NCBI GenBank assembly: GCA_947494545.1
Contig: CANLVH010000013.1
Span: forward strand, 1 to 64,000
Reading direction: 5' to 3'
Length of the DNA stretch: 64,000 bases
Origin: an uncultured Mesonia sp.
GTDB lineage: Bacteria > Bacteroidota > Bacteroidia > Flavobacteriales > Flavobacteriaceae
In this document: positions 35,041-44,356 of the stretch, piece after piece
How the letters are laid out: every line of letters starts with the position of its first letter
Numbering within the stretch: position 1 is the stretch's first letter
Notes under the pieces: model-generated
The model's database searches: none
Seen by the model: the letters and a program-made list of their open reading frames with translations, nothing else
Told to the model about the DNA's origin: nothing
Translations under genes and position numbers: made by a program

Positions 35041-36276
35041 TTAGGGATATAGCAAATATTGCTGCCGCATTTTGTCATATTGCGTCAAATCTTTTTGCCA
35101 ACCGGCTTTAATTTTTTCTTCGCTTATGCCATTTTCAATTTGTTTTTGCAATTTTTTGGTGCCCGCCAGTTTGGTAAAAAAACTATTAAAAAATGCTTCT
35201 TTTTTGTTGGTGTGTTGGTAGGCTTCTATTAACCAATGCAAATTTATGGCAGAAAGTTTGGGTGCATTGCTAAGGTCTTTGCCAAAGCAAAGTTCGTTTT
35301 TATGTTTGGGGTTTTTAGCGCCTTCGTTAGCTTTTGGTGTGTAGGAATACGAATAAAAATCTCTATCTAAAAAAGGCGAACCAAAAATTTGAAATTGCTT
35401 GTTAGTGCCTCGTCCTGCATTTACGTTGGTGCCTTCAAAAAAACATAAACTCGGATACAGGTTTATGGCTTTGGCATTGGGCAAATTGGGCGATGGTTTA
35501 ATCGGTAAATCATAAACGGTATTTTTTGTATAATTTTTCATAGGAATTACCATCAAATCTGCCGTAAGATTATTCGGGAGCCAATTTTGGCCGTTAATCA
35601 TTTGTGCATATTCTGCTATGGTCATTCCGTGTACAATTGGCACGGGATGCATTCCTACAAAACTTTTGTTTTCTTTTTCTAGAATAGGGCCGTCAATATA
35701 GTTGCCGTTAGGATTTGGCCTATCTAATACCAAAACAGAAATATTCGCTTCCGCGGAAGCTTCTAATATATAATGTAAAGTAGAAATATAGGTGTAAAAC
35801 CTAACGCCCACATCTTGAATATCAAATACGATAATATCTAAGCCTTCTAACTGTTTTGGGGATGGCTTTTTATTATTTCCGTAAAGCGAAATAATTGGTA
35901 CGCCTGTTTTTTGGTCGATACCGTCTATAACTTTTTCGCCGGCATCTGCTTTTCCACGAAAACCGTGCTCCGGAGAAAAAACACGTGATACCGAAATATC
36001 TCTAGCCAATAGAGAATCTACCAAGTGCGTAAAACTGCCATCTTCTTTAAAAATAACCGAGGTTTGGTTACCAACAATTCCAACATTTTTATTTTTTAGA
36101 AGCGGTAAATAGGCTTCGGTTTGGTTGGCACCAAGAATTGGTTTTTTGCTTGGATTTTTAACTTGTTCTTGTGTAGAATCGGTTTTAGGCGATTTTGTTT
36201 GTGCTTGACACGAAAATACCGCGAGCAGAAAAATAAAAAATGTATTTTTGAACAATCGTTTAAATAGAGACAGCAT
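35041..36276 (-). CDS. namZ: NamZ-type exo-beta-N-acetylmuramidase (DUF1343) lipoprotein, 411 aa
   Basis: The DUF1343 family was characterised as NamZ, which releases N-acetylmuramic acid from peptidoglycan fragments; Bacteroidota members are often lipoproteins. Here the lipobox ends in FSC (Cys23). Family motifs: VGIVGNQTSVI, FSPEHGFRGKADAGE, FDIQDVGVRFYTYIST and VLDRPNPNGNYIDGP. The ATG start is at 36276; the divergent LolC/E-like start codon lies directly next to it, at 36277. Two TTCCGCGGAA-type palindromes are inside or near the gene (35749-35758). Confidence 0.9.
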   Translation of the reverse strand: MLSLFKRLFKNTFFIFLLAVFSCQAQTKSPKTDSTQEQVKNPSKKPILGANQTEAYLPLLKNKNVGIVGNQTSVIFKEDGSFTHLVDSLLARDISVSRVFSPEHGFRGKADAGEKVIDGIDQKTGVPIISLYGNNKKPSPKQLEGLDIIVFDIQDVGVRFYTYISTLHYILEASAEANISVLVLDRPNPNGNYIDGPILEKENKSFVGMHPVPIVHGMTIAEYAQMINGQNWLPNNLTADLMVIPMKNYTKNTVYDLPIKPSPNLPNAKAINLYPSLCFFEGTNVNAGRGTNKQFQIFGSPFLDRDFYSYSYTPKANEGAKNPKHKNELCFGKDLSNAPKLSAINLHWLIEAYQHTNKKEAFFNSFFTKLAGTKKLQKQIENGISEEKIKAGWQKDLTQYDKMRQQYLLYP

Positions 36277-37515
36277 TTGAATTTCGAATTTTTTATAGCA
36301 AAGCGCTTAATCAGCACAAAAGATTATAAAAGTAGTATTTCCGCACCAATAATAAAAATTGCGGTAAGTGCAATTGCCATTGGGGTAATTATGATGTTGG
36401 TTTCTGTGGCAACGGGCGTTGGGTTGCAGCAAAAAATACGCGATAAAATTGCGGCTTTTAACGGGCATATTACCATTGGTAACTTAGACAATAATAACTC
36501 GCAAGTCTCAATGGTGCCAATTTCTACCAATCAAGAATTCTATCCACAGTTTAATTCGGTAAAAGGTATAGAACACATACAAGCGGTTGCCACAAAATAC
36601 GGTATAATTCGTACCGAAACAGATTTTGAAGGTATTGTGGTAAAAGGCGTCGGGACAGATTATAGATGGCGTTTTTTTAACGAATATCTTGTAGAAGGCC
36701 GTTTGCCGGAATTTAAGAAGGAAGGCTATAGTAAAGAAATTCTTATCTCTCAGTATTTAGCCAAGCGTCTGGGTTTTTCTTTAGAAGATCAGGTGGTTAT
36801 TTATTTTATGAACAACGAGAAAGAAGAACGCCCGCGTTTAACTGCTTTTGAGGTGGTTGGTATTTTTAATTCCGGTTTCGAAGAATTTGATCAAACCTAT
36901 GTTATTGCAGATATTAAGCAATTGCAACGTTTAAACAAATGGAAAAAAGACGAAGTTGGCAATTTTGAACTTTTTATTGACGATTTTACTAAAATAGATG
37001 AAAAGGGGGGCGAAGTTTACCGCGCAATCGACTCATTTTTAGATGCAAAAACCATTCGGCAAATGTATCCTTCTATTTTTGAGTGGTTGTCGTTATTTGA
37101 TTTTAATATCGGACTGATAATTGGGATAATGATTATTGTTTCGGGCATAAATATGATTACGGCGCTATTGGTTTTAATCTTAGAACGCACGCAAATGATT
37201 GGGATGCTAAAAGCTTTGGGCAGCACAGATTGGAGCGTGCGGAAAATATTTTTATACAATGCGGCATACTTGATAATAAAAGGTTTGCTTTACGGAAATG
37301 TAATAGGCTTGGGCTTGCTTTTTGCGCAAAAATACTTGAAGTTAATTCCGCTAAACCCCGAAACTTACTACGTAACCGAAGCGCCGGTTTATATAAACTG
37401 GGATTATGTTCTTCTTATTAATCTGGGTACGCTTCTACTTTGTATGTTAATGCTGCTTATTCCTTCTGTTATAATTACGAGAATAACACCTACCAAAGCT
37501 ATTAAGTTTGAGTAG
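36277..37515 (+). CDS. LolC/LolE-like FtsX-family permease, 412 aa
   Basis: Inner-membrane ABC permease of the MacB/FtsX superfamily, in the lipoprotein-release type. The start NFEFFIAKRLISTKDYK and SSISAPIIKIAVSAIAIG match flavobacterial members; only TTG 36277 gives this N-terminus. Four membrane segments: one near 25-47 and three in the C-terminal third (for example LIIGIMIIVSGINMITALLV and LLINLGTLLLCMLMLLIPSV). The start codon abuts that of namZ on the opposite strand, with no spacer. The partner ATPase is not adjacent. Confidence 0.87.
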   Translation: MNFEFFIAKRLISTKDYKSSISAPIIKIAVSAIAIGVIMMLVSVATGVGLQQKIRDKIAAFNGHITIGNLDNNNSQVSMVPISTNQEFYPQFNSVKGIEHIQAVATKYGIIRTETDFEGIVVKGVGTDYRWRFFNEYLVEGRLPEFKKEGYSKEILISQYLAKRLGFSLEDQVVIYFMNNEKEERPRLTAFEVVGIFNSGFEEFDQTYVIADIKQLQRLNKWKKDEVGNFELFIDDFTKIDEKGGEVYRAIDSFLDAKTIRQMYPSIFEWLSLFDFNIGLIIGIMIIVSGINMITALLVLILERTQMIGMLKALGSTDWSVRKIFLYNAAYLIIKGLLYGNVIGLGLLFAQKYLKLIPLNPETYYVTEAPVYINWDYVLLINLGTLLLCMLMLLIPSVIITRITPTKAIKFE

Positions 37516-37604
37516 AGTTTAATTTTTTAAGTTTAATAAGCAACTTCCAATTCCGCGGAAGCGAAAAACATAAAGCCTTGATAGTGAGTAGGTAATCCTA
37601 TAAT

Positions 37605-37635
37605 TTCGTTACTCTTAAATTCTTTCTTACCTTTG
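37605..37635 (+). promoter_or_regulatory. Promoter of the cysteine-synthase gene
   Basis: -7 element TACCTTTG at 37628-37635 followed by CAGCC, and a -33-like TTCG at 37605-37608, 19 bases upstream. The start codon follows after 18 bases. Confidence 0.7.
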
Positions 37636-37653
37636 CAGCCTTAAAAAAAAGAA

Positions 37654-38634
37654 ATGGACTACAAAGAAAATATATTAGAAACCATTGGCAATACGCCTTT
37701 GGTGAAAATTAACAATTTGACCAAAGACATTCCTGCTTTGGTCTTGGCCAAATACGAAACTTTTAATCCGGGTAACTCCGTAAAAGATCGGATGGCAGTA
37801 AAAATGATTGAAGACGCAGAAAAGGAAGGAAAACTAAAACCCGGCGGAACTATTATTGAAGGAACATCCGGCAATACCGGAATGGGCTTGGCGCTTGCAG
37901 CAATTGTAAAAGGTTACAAAATGGTTTGCGTTATCGCAGACAAGCAGAGTAAAGAAAAAATAGATATTTTACGCGCTGTTGGTAGCGAAGTAGTGGTTTG
38001 CCCAACAGATGTAGAACCGGACGATCCGCGTTCTTATTACTCTACTTCCAAACGTTTAGCGGAAGAAACACCTAATTCTTGGTATGTAAATCAGTACGAT
38101 AATCTTTCTAATACAAAAGCGCATTATGAAAGCACGGGACCAGAAATCTGGAACCAAACAGATGGGAAAGTAACGCACTTTGTGGTGGGCGTTGGTACCG
38201 GCGGAACAATCTCTGGCGTAGGAAAATACTTAAAAGAGCAAAATCCAAATGTAAAAGTATGGGGAGTAGATACTTACGGAAGCGTTTTTAAAAAATACCA
38301 CGAAACCGGGGAGTTTGACGAAAACGAAATCTATCCATACACCACAGAAGGAATAGGCGAAGATATTTTACCAAAAAATGTAGATTTTGACGTTATTGAC
38401 GGTTTTACGAAAGTAACCGATAAAGATGCGGCCGTTTATACTAGAAAATTAGCCGAAGAAGAAGGTATGTTTTTAGGTAATTCTGCCGGCGCAGCTATAA
38501 AAGGTCTTTTACAGTTAAAAGAACATTTCTCTAAAGACGATGTGGTGGTTATCTTATTTCACGATCACGGAAGTCGTTATGTAGGAAAAATCTTTAACGA
38601 TGAGTGGATGAAAGAACAAGGTTTTATAGAATAA
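37654..38634 (+). CDS. Cysteine synthase / cystathionine beta-synthase-type PLP enzyme, 326 aa
   Basis: Fold-type II PLP enzyme. The PLP lysine is Lys44 in NPGNSVKDRMA, and the substrate loop is EGTSGNTGMG (about 69-78). The glycine-rich phosphate site is GTGGTISGVG (about 176-185). The sequence VNQYDNLSN and the longer C-terminal part are closer to the CysM/CBS-like branch than to CysK. It makes cysteine or cystathionine from O-acetylserine or serine. Followed by its own terminator. Confidence 0.9.
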   Translation: MDYKENILETIGNTPLVKINNLTKDIPALVLAKYETFNPGNSVKDRMAVKMIEDAEKEGKLKPGGTIIEGTSGNTGMGLALAAIVKGYKMVCVIADKQSKEKIDILRAVGSEVVVCPTDVEPDDPRSYYSTSKRLAEETPNSWYVNQYDNLSNTKAHYESTGPEIWNQTDGKVTHFVVGVGTGGTISGVGKYLKEQNPNVKVWGVDTYGSVFKKYHETGEFDENEIYPYTTEGIGEDILPKNVDFDVIDGFTKVTDKDAAVYTRKLAEEEGMFLGNSAGAAIKGLLQLKEHFSKDDVVVILFHDHGSRYVGKIFNDEWMKEQGFIE

Positions 38635-38642
38635 AAAATAAA

Positions 38643-38671
38643 AGTCCTGCCTATGTTGCAGGATTTTTTTT
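38643..38671 (+). terminator. Intrinsic terminator
   Basis: TCCTGC (38645-38650) and GCAGGA (38658-38663), followed by eight T. Confidence 0.88.
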
Positions 38672-38706
38672 GTCTTTTTTTAATGTATAGAAACAATTAT
38701 AAGTTT

Positions 38707-40806
38707 ATGAAAAATATATGGCTAATTACTACAACTTTGTTAATGCTAACAGCCATGACCAATGCGCAAGATAAAATTACAGAAGATACCGGTTTACGAG
38801 TAAGTATAGATCTTAAAAACCCTTCGCGTGAGATAAACGATGCAGTTGCCAGAGTAGAAGCAAGCGGCGGAAAACCTCCTTACCAATATAAATGGAGCAA
38901 CCAAAGTACAGCTTTAGATGCGCAAAAATCTACCGGCTTGATAGAGGGTATGCAGCATCATATACGCGTTACGGATGCAAATGGAAATTCGGTTTCTAAA
39001 ACTTTTCAAATTCCGGCAAAATCTATTACAGAAATATTTAACAGCAACGTACAACCGGCTGTAGACGTTTTGGGTGGTATTTTGTTTTGGGATCCTTTTT
39101 CTACCTTAGGAATTTACGATCCGGTAGTCTATACCAAAAAACGGCAAATTGCTATTCCTAATTGGGACGCTACCAGTAACGAAACCTATTCCTTAAAAAA
39201 ATGGTTACTTCCTGAAAATGCTAATGTAGAAGAAGGCGATAAAATAGCAATAATTACCAGCGATACTGGCAAAGAAACCAATGTTTTTTCTTCCGTAAAG
39301 GGAAAACTTTTTTATTTGGTTAAAGAAGGTCACGTAATTTATAATCCAGATAATACTAAAGATGTAATTCAGCAAGGGTCACAAATGCTGGCAGAAATAG
39401 AGTACGATGAGCCGCAACCACTTTTACACCCTAACGGCGATATAAAAAAGAACACCATTCCGTTTATTGTAATCTGGCTTATTTTAGGAAGTATTTTCTT
39501 TACTTTTCGTTTAGGTTTTGTAAACATTCGCGGGTTTAAACATTCTATAGAATTGGCAAAAGGAAAATATGACGACCCTACAGCGCCAGGAACCATTACG
39601 CATTTTCAAGCAATGGCAACGGCAGTTTCTGCAACCGTTGGTTTAGGAAATATTGCCGGAGTTGCCGTAGCGATATCTTTAGGTGGCGCCGGCGCTACTT
39701 TTTGGATGTTTATGGCAGGTTTCTTTGCCATGTCTTTAAAATTTGTAGAATGTACACTTGGTGTAAAATACAGATTTATTAACAAAGAAGGCCGAATTTT
39801 TGGTGGTCCGATGAATTATCTACGTTACGGTCTAGAAAAACGTAACCTAAAAGGCTTAGGAAAATTTTTAGCCGGACTTTTTGCCGTCCTAGGCGTTGGC
39901 GCATCTTTTGGTGGCGGAAATATGTTACAATCTAACCAAGCTTTTAAAATAGTATCAGAACAATTGCCGTTTTTACAAGGTCACGGTTTTTGGTTTGGGA
40001 TAATGTTCGCAATTTTGGTAGGCGTAGTAATTATTGGCGGTATAAACAGTATTGCCCGCGTTACCGGTAGAGTAGTGCCATTTATGGCGGCCGTTTATAT
40101 TATTGGTTGTCTAATAGTTATTGGCGTACATATAGAAAATATTGGGAGCGCTTTTGCTGCCATTTTTAACGGAGCGCTTTCTGCAGATGCTTTAAAAGGT
40201 GGTTTTATAGGCGTATTGATAATTGGTTTGCAGCGTGCAGCTTTCTCTAGTGAAGCCGGCGTTGGTTCTGCGGCTATTGCGCATAGTGCTTCTAAAACCA
40301 ACAATCCTATTGCAGATGGTTTTACCTCTTTGGTAGAGCCATTTATAGATACAATGGTAGTGTGTACAATGACGGCTTTGGTTCTTATTTTTTCGGGAAT
40401 GCACGAAGTTAGCGGTCTTGGCGGAGTAGAGTTAACCTCAGATGCTTTTGGAAGTGTAATTTCTTGGTTCCCGGCAGTCTTGGCTTTTGCCGTCTTCTTG
40501 TTTGCTTTTTCTACCATGGTTTCTTGGTCGTATTACGGCATGCGTTCGTGGACGTATTTATTTGGGCGCAGTAAAAAATCTGAAATGATTTTTAAAGTAA
40601 TGTTTTTAGTTTTTGTTGTAATAGGCGCATCGGTAAGCCTTGGCGCGGTATTGAGCTTTGCCGATATGATGATTTTAGCTATGTCTTTCCCAAATATTAT
40701 TGGTTTATACATTATGTCTTCTGAAGTAAGAAGCGATATGAAAGCTTACTGGCAAAAACTTAAAAATGGCGAATTAAAAGTGAACCCTAAATTTGCAAAA
40801 GCTTAA
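38707..40806 (+). CDS. AGCS symporter with SprB-like and lipoyl-like periplasmic domains, 699 aa
   Basis: A sodium:alanine-type symporter with a large N-terminal addition. Signal peptide MKNIWLITTTLLMLTAMTNA; then a SprB/PKD-like repeat (GGKPPYQYKWSNQS); then ILFWDPFSTLGIYDPVVY; then a biotinyl/lipoyl-like beta domain (LKKWLLPENANVEEGDKIAI through LFYLVKEGHVIYNPD) without the modified lysine. The AGCS core begins after it (IPFIVIWLILGSIFF) and keeps the signatures SATVGLGNIAGVAVAISLG and RAAFSSEAGVGSAAIAHSAS. I chose ATG 38707, which gives the signal peptide. A paralogue with the same layout is at 44724. Confidence 0.85.
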   Translation: MKNIWLITTTLLMLTAMTNAQDKITEDTGLRVSIDLKNPSREINDAVARVEASGGKPPYQYKWSNQSTALDAQKSTGLIEGMQHHIRVTDANGNSVSKTFQIPAKSITEIFNSNVQPAVDVLGGILFWDPFSTLGIYDPVVYTKKRQIAIPNWDATSNETYSLKKWLLPENANVEEGDKIAIITSDTGKETNVFSSVKGKLFYLVKEGHVIYNPDNTKDVIQQGSQMLAEIEYDEPQPLLHPNGDIKKNTIPFIVIWLILGSIFFTFRLGFVNIRGFKHSIELAKGKYDDPTAPGTITHFQAMATAVSATVGLGNIAGVAVAISLGGAGATFWMFMAGFFAMSLKFVECTLGVKYRFINKEGRIFGGPMNYLRYGLEKRNLKGLGKFLAGLFAVLGVGASFGGGNMLQSNQAFKIVSEQLPFLQGHGFWFGIMFAILVGVVIIGGINSIARVTGRVVPFMAAVYIIGCLIVIGVHIENIGSAFAAIFNGALSADALKGGFIGVLIIGLQRAAFSSEAGVGSAAIAHSASKTNNPIADGFTSLVEPFIDTMVVCTMTALVLIFSGMHEVSGLGGVELTSDAFGSVISWFPAVLAFAVFLFAFSTMVSWSYYGMRSWTYLFGRSKKSEMIFKVMFLVFVVIGASVSLGAVLSFADMMILAMSFPNIIGLYIMSSEVRSDMKAYWQKLKNGELKVNPKFAKA

Positions 40807-40832
40807 TAAAAGCTTTCTAACGAATTTTAAAT

Positions 40833-40889
40833 AAAACTGCTTTAAAAAGTGTTTATAATAAACTTACTTTTTAAAGCAGTTTTTGTTTT
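40833..40889 (+). terminator. Long-stem terminator
   Basis: AAAACTGCTTTAAAAAGT (40833-40850) pairs perfectly with ACTTTTTAAAGCAGTTTT (40866-40883), an 18-bp stem with a 15-base loop, followed by T-rich sequence. It ends the symporter gene. Confidence 0.9.
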
Positions 40890-40937
40890 TTTACTTTACG
40901 GAAATAGTTTTTGAGATTTTATTCAGGAAGTTCACTT

Positions 40938-41381
40938 TTAAATTTTTAAAGTGTGAATATAAAATCTATTTTGCATAACGTCTTCTATAAAATCGGTAAA
41001 CGTCATAATTTTTGTTTGTCCAATTTTTTCCAATACTAACAAATCTTTATCTCCACTAACTAAATAATCGGCACCAGAATCTAATGCTAGATTAAGCAGA
41101 AAGTTATCTTTTTTATCTCGACAAGTTTTAGTGTCAGATTTAACCTTAATCAATTCTCCATATTGATCAAAGTATTTAAGTAATATCTCAATATCTTTTT
41201 TTGCAAAGTGTCGCTTAAATTTAGGACGCCTTACAACGTCTACAAATTCTTCTATTAATTCGTCAGAGAAAATTAAAGTTATTTCTTTTCTTTCAATCAG
41301 ACGATCAATTTGATTAAATTTTTTAGAAATGAGAAAACTAATCCAAAGATTTGTGTCCAGGATTACTTTTTTATTTCTCAT
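40938..41381 (-). CDS. PIN-domain toxin, 147 aa
   Basis: Putative ribonuclease toxin of the PIN family. The N-terminus VILDTNLWISFLIS has the first acidic residue (Asp), and the C-terminal cluster DKKDNFLLNLALDSGADYLVSGDKDLL has the others (written in parts: DKKDNFLLNLALDSGADYL and SGDKDLL). The start overlaps the preceding antitoxin-like gene by 11 bases. Confidence 0.87.
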   Translation of the reverse strand: MRNKKVILDTNLWISFLISKKFNQIDRLIERKEITLIFSDELIEEFVDVVRRPKFKRHFAKKDIEILLKYFDQYGELIKVKSDTKTCRDKKDNFLLNLALDSGADYLVSGDKDLLVLEKIGQTKIMTFTDFIEDVMQNRFYIHTLKI

Positions 41382-41586
41382 AGCGCGACTTTCTCACTTG
41401 CTCAACTTCATTCGTTACCTCCTCAAGTGAAAGTGCATCTTCTGACTTGGTTCGTAATTTTTCTAAAAGAGTAGAGAAGTTGGATTTCGTCTTCTCCTTA
41501 TTAATTTTAATCAAATTTAAGTCGGCTAAATTTTTTAATAACGTTTTTGCCTTAGGGTTTAGTATTTCAATTCGGACAATTTCCAT
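41371..41586 (-). CDS. Probable antitoxin of the PIN module, 71 aa
   Basis: Small charged protein, MEIVRIEILNPKAKTLLKNL to the C-terminal EDALSLEEVTNEVEQVRKSR. A conserved-looking leader (RIEILNPKAKTLL) is common in antitoxins paired with PIN toxins in Bacteroidota. It precedes and overlaps the toxin gene, the usual order. Confidence 0.75.
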   Translation of the reverse strand: MEIVRIEILNPKAKTLLKNLADLNLIKINKEKTKSNFSTLLEKLRTKSEDALSLEEVTNEVEQVRKSRYEK

Positions 41587-41693
41587 TTTTCTTATTTTTT
41601 ATAAATTTAAGAAAATATTCTCAATCTGAGAATATCTGCCTGAAGCCTGCGAGTTTTATAATAATCTGATTTTTAAATAATGTAGATTAGACA

Positions 41694-42092
41694 TTAAAGT
41701 TTTTTAGAACGCAAAATTTTTTCGTTTCCACGGAAGAAATTCTGCTGGTGTTTATCTTTTAGCTGCACAAAATAACCCAGACCGGCCCCCAGAAAGTAAC
41801 AGAAAACATCGGCCCAATCTGCGGTATAGCGAGGGTTTATAGGTGGTAAAATAATTTCGAAATAAATGCTGTAAATCAATGTCAAACTTAGCATCATGCC
41901 AAAGCTGAGCCAGAAATTAGGTTTAACCCAACGCAGCAGAAAAAGTATGCTTCCAAATACAATTGGCATGCAGAGTAAATCCATAAAATAAGCACGCATC
42001 CATTGCGGATAATCTATACCGTTTTGTAAACCCAATTGGTACGCGCCAACCAATACTGCGCAACCAACAAAAAACAGTTTGTAATTTCTCAT
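41694..42092 (-). CDS. VanZ-like integral membrane protein, 132 aa
   Basis: Starts MRNYKLFFVGCAVLVGAYQL; about four membrane segments. The C-terminal loop NPRYTADWADVFCYFLGAGLGYF resembles the VanZ-like motif with a conserved Asp and Gly. Function unknown. The start ATG 42092 overlaps the stop of the small upstream gene (ATGA), so they are cotranscribed. Confidence 0.7.
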   Translation of the reverse strand: MRNYKLFFVGCAVLVGAYQLGLQNGIDYPQWMRAYFMDLLCMPIVFGSILFLLRWVKPNFWLSFGMMLSLTLIYSIYFEIILPPINPRYTADWADVFCYFLGAGLGYFVQLKDKHQQNFFRGNEKILRSKKL

Positions 42093-42277
42093 ATCAACAA
42101 AAAAGAAATTAACCAAGCAATAAAGCCGCCAATGGCCAAAGCTGCTACCCATAGGTAATAACCAACATTGCCAAAGAAGCGTAAAAATGCATTTTCACTT
42201 TGTCGCCAATTTTTTTTAGGCTGACTTTTTTTTGTTTCTGCTTTAGGCTTTTCGTCTTTCTCTTTCTGCATTCTCAC
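42089..42277 (-). CDS. Small single-span membrane protein, 62 aa
   Basis: A Lys/Glu-rich N-terminal part (MQKEKDEKPKAETKKSQPKK) is followed by one hydrophobic segment (YYLWVAALAIGGFIAWLISF). The ATG at 42271 is an equally good start. Its stop overlaps the next gene start by 4 bases. No function known to me. Confidence 0.65.
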   Translation of the reverse strand: MRMQKEKDEKPKAETKKSQPKKNWRQSENAFLRFFGNVGYYLWVAALAIGGFIAWLISFLLI

Positions 42278-42320
42278 CGCTTATTTAAAACCTTAAACAT
42301 ACTAATTTTTAATGAATTTT

Positions 42321-42338
42321 TTTTCGGTAAACCGAAAA
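42321..42338. promoter_or_regulatory. Candidate operator palindrome
   Basis: TTTTCGGTAAACCGAAAA: two 8-bp arms with a 2-base centre, in the spacer between the divergent small membrane gene and the SGNH hydrolase gene. It could bind a dimeric repressor. Confidence 0.35.
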
Positions 42339-42385
42339 TTAAAACTTTTAAAAAATTCGTTTATCTTTAAAGATAAATTTATGAT

Positions 42386-43063
42386 ATGCAGCAACTTTCC
42401 TTTATTTTTATTCTAAGTATTTGTTTTGGGTTAACAAATTTACAAAGTCAGGAAAAGCAAAATTTGCGTTATTTAGCCTTAGGCGATTCGTATACTATTG
42501 GTGAAAAGGTAGAACATAAAAATCGTTGGCCGGTACAATTGACGAAAGCCTTGAATAAGGCAGAAATAGAAGTGCAAGAAACACTTATAATAGCCCAAAC
42601 CGGATGGCGAACAGACGATTTATTAAAAGCAATCGAAAAAAATTCCGTAAAGGGAAAATTTGATTTGGTTTCTCTGTTAATCGGTGTTAACAATCAGTAC
42701 CAAGACAAAGAAATTTCGCAGTATAAAGAAGAATTTGAAAGCTTAGTTAAAGAAGCTATTGCCAAAAGTAAAACCGGAGCAAAAGGCGTTTTTGTAGTGA
42801 GTATTCCAGATTATGGTGTTACGCCATTTGTTAAAAAAGAGCGCGATAAAATCCGTAAAGAAATAAAAAACTACAACCGTATAGCGCGTAAAATAAGTAA
42901 GAAATTTAAGGTTGCTTTTATAAATATTACACCAATTTCGGTAAAAGCTAAAAGAGATAAAAGTTTACTTGCCGAAGATAATCTACATCCAAGCGCAAAA
43001 ATGTATGCGCAATGGGTAAAAAAAATAAAACCGGTGGTGGTAAAAATGTGTAAAAAGCTATGA
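42386..43063 (+). CDS. SGNH/GDSL-type hydrolase, exported, 225 aa
   Basis: A signal peptide (about 1-22, ending LQSQ) is followed by block I LALGDSYTIGEK, block III LIGVNNQYQ and block V DNLHPS, giving Ser, Asn and the Asp/His pair of the family. Such enzymes hydrolyse esters of lipids or acylated sugars. The last ATGA overlaps the DUF2851 gene by 4 bases. A weak -7-like TATCTTTA lies at 42362-42369. Confidence 0.88.
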   Translation: MQQLSFIFILSICFGLTNLQSQEKQNLRYLALGDSYTIGEKVEHKNRWPVQLTKALNKAEIEVQETLIIAQTGWRTDDLLKAIEKNSVKGKFDLVSLLIGVNNQYQDKEISQYKEEFESLVKEAIAKSKTGAKGVFVVSIPDYGVTPFVKKERDKIRKEIKNYNRIARKISKKFKVAFINITPISVKAKRDKSLLAEDNLHPSAKMYAQWVKKIKPVVVKMCKKL

Positions 43064-44337
43064 AAGAAGATTTTTTACATTACGTATGGAAGTTTAAAAA
43101 ATTCGATTTTTTAAATGCAAAAACTACTACGGGAGAGGCAATTCGGGTTATAAATTTTGGAATGCATAATCAACAAGCCGGCGGTCCGGATTTTTTTAAT
43201 GCCAAGATTGAAATTGGTTCGCAACTTTGGGCCGGAAATGTAGAAATACATCTCAAAGCAAGTGATTGGTACGCGCATTATCACGAAACAGATGCAAAAT
43301 ATGATAATGTAATTTTACATGTGGTTTGGGAAGAAGATGTAGCGGTTTTTAGAAAAGATGAAACGCCAATTCCTTGTTTAGAGTTAAATGCTTTGGTAGA
43401 GAAAAATGCGATAAATAATTATCAAAAATTACTGTCTGGAAAACCACAATACATCAATTGCGAAAACGATTTTTCTACGATAGATGATTTTTTACTGAAT
43501 AATTGGATAGAGCGTTTATACGTTGAACGATTAGAAATAAAACACGAATTTATTGCTAAGTTATTGGAGAAAACGCGCAATAATTGGGAAGCGGTTTTAT
43601 TTTTAAGCCTCGCCAAAAATTTTGGTTTAAATAAAAACGGAAACACCTTTTTGCAGGTGGCAGAAAGTATCCCTATACAAGTGGTACAAAAAATAAAATT
43701 GGCAGAAAGTTTAGAAGCTTTATTAATGGGGCAAGCGGGAATGTTAGACCAAGAAATAGAAGATGCTTATTTTCAAAAATTACAAAAAGACTATTTCTAT
43801 CTTCGGCATAAATACCAATTAAGAGCGCCACTTGGTTTTGGGGTGCAATATTTTAGGTTACGACCGCATAATTTCCCTACTATTCGTTTATCGCAATTGG
43901 CACATTTGTATGTTAGTACGCCTAATTTATTCAGTAAAATAAAAGAAACCTCTAACAAAAAAGATTTATACCGGCTTTTAAATTGTACAGCCGGAGAATA
44001 CTGGCAAACGCATTATTCTTTTGCAACGCCCGGTAAGAAAAGTAAAAAAGCTTTAAGCCAAAAATTTAAAGATTTACTAATAATAAATACTATAGTGCCA
44101 ATTTTATTTTCTTATTACCAAAGCTTAGGAAAAAGCGCTCCCGAGCATCTTTTTGGTTGGATGCGTGATTTGCCGACAGAACAAAATGCGGTAGTACAAA
44201 AATTTAATACAATTAGACCAAAAACCGCAACTAATGCAATGGCTTCGCAAGCAATTTTACATTTAAAAAATAATTACTGCAATAAAAATCGCTGTTTGCA
44301 TTGTGCAGTGGGTTTAAATTTGCTGAAAAGAAAATAG
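43060..44337 (+). CDS. DUF2851 family protein, 425 aa
   Basis: Cytoplasmic Bacteroidota family of unknown function. Typical residues: MKEDFLHYVWKFKKFD, INFGMHNQQAGGPDFFNA, AGNVEIHLKASDWYAH and the C-terminal cysteines in YCNKNRCLHCAVGLNLL. Full length. Translationally coupled to the SGNH hydrolase gene. Confidence 0.9.
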   Translation: MKEDFLHYVWKFKKFDFLNAKTTTGEAIRVINFGMHNQQAGGPDFFNAKIEIGSQLWAGNVEIHLKASDWYAHYHETDAKYDNVILHVVWEEDVAVFRKDETPIPCLELNALVEKNAINNYQKLLSGKPQYINCENDFSTIDDFLLNNWIERLYVERLEIKHEFIAKLLEKTRNNWEAVLFLSLAKNFGLNKNGNTFLQVAESIPIQVVQKIKLAESLEALLMGQAGMLDQEIEDAYFQKLQKDYFYLRHKYQLRAPLGFGVQYFRLRPHNFPTIRLSQLAHLYVSTPNLFSKIKETSNKKDLYRLLNCTAGEYWQTHYSFATPGKKSKKALSQKFKDLLIINTIVPILFSYYQSLGKSAPEHLFGWMRDLPTEQNAVVQKFNTIRPKTATNAMASQAILHLKNNYCNKNRCLHCAVGLNLLKRK

Positions 44338-44356
44338 AATTACGTAGTTTTGTGTT

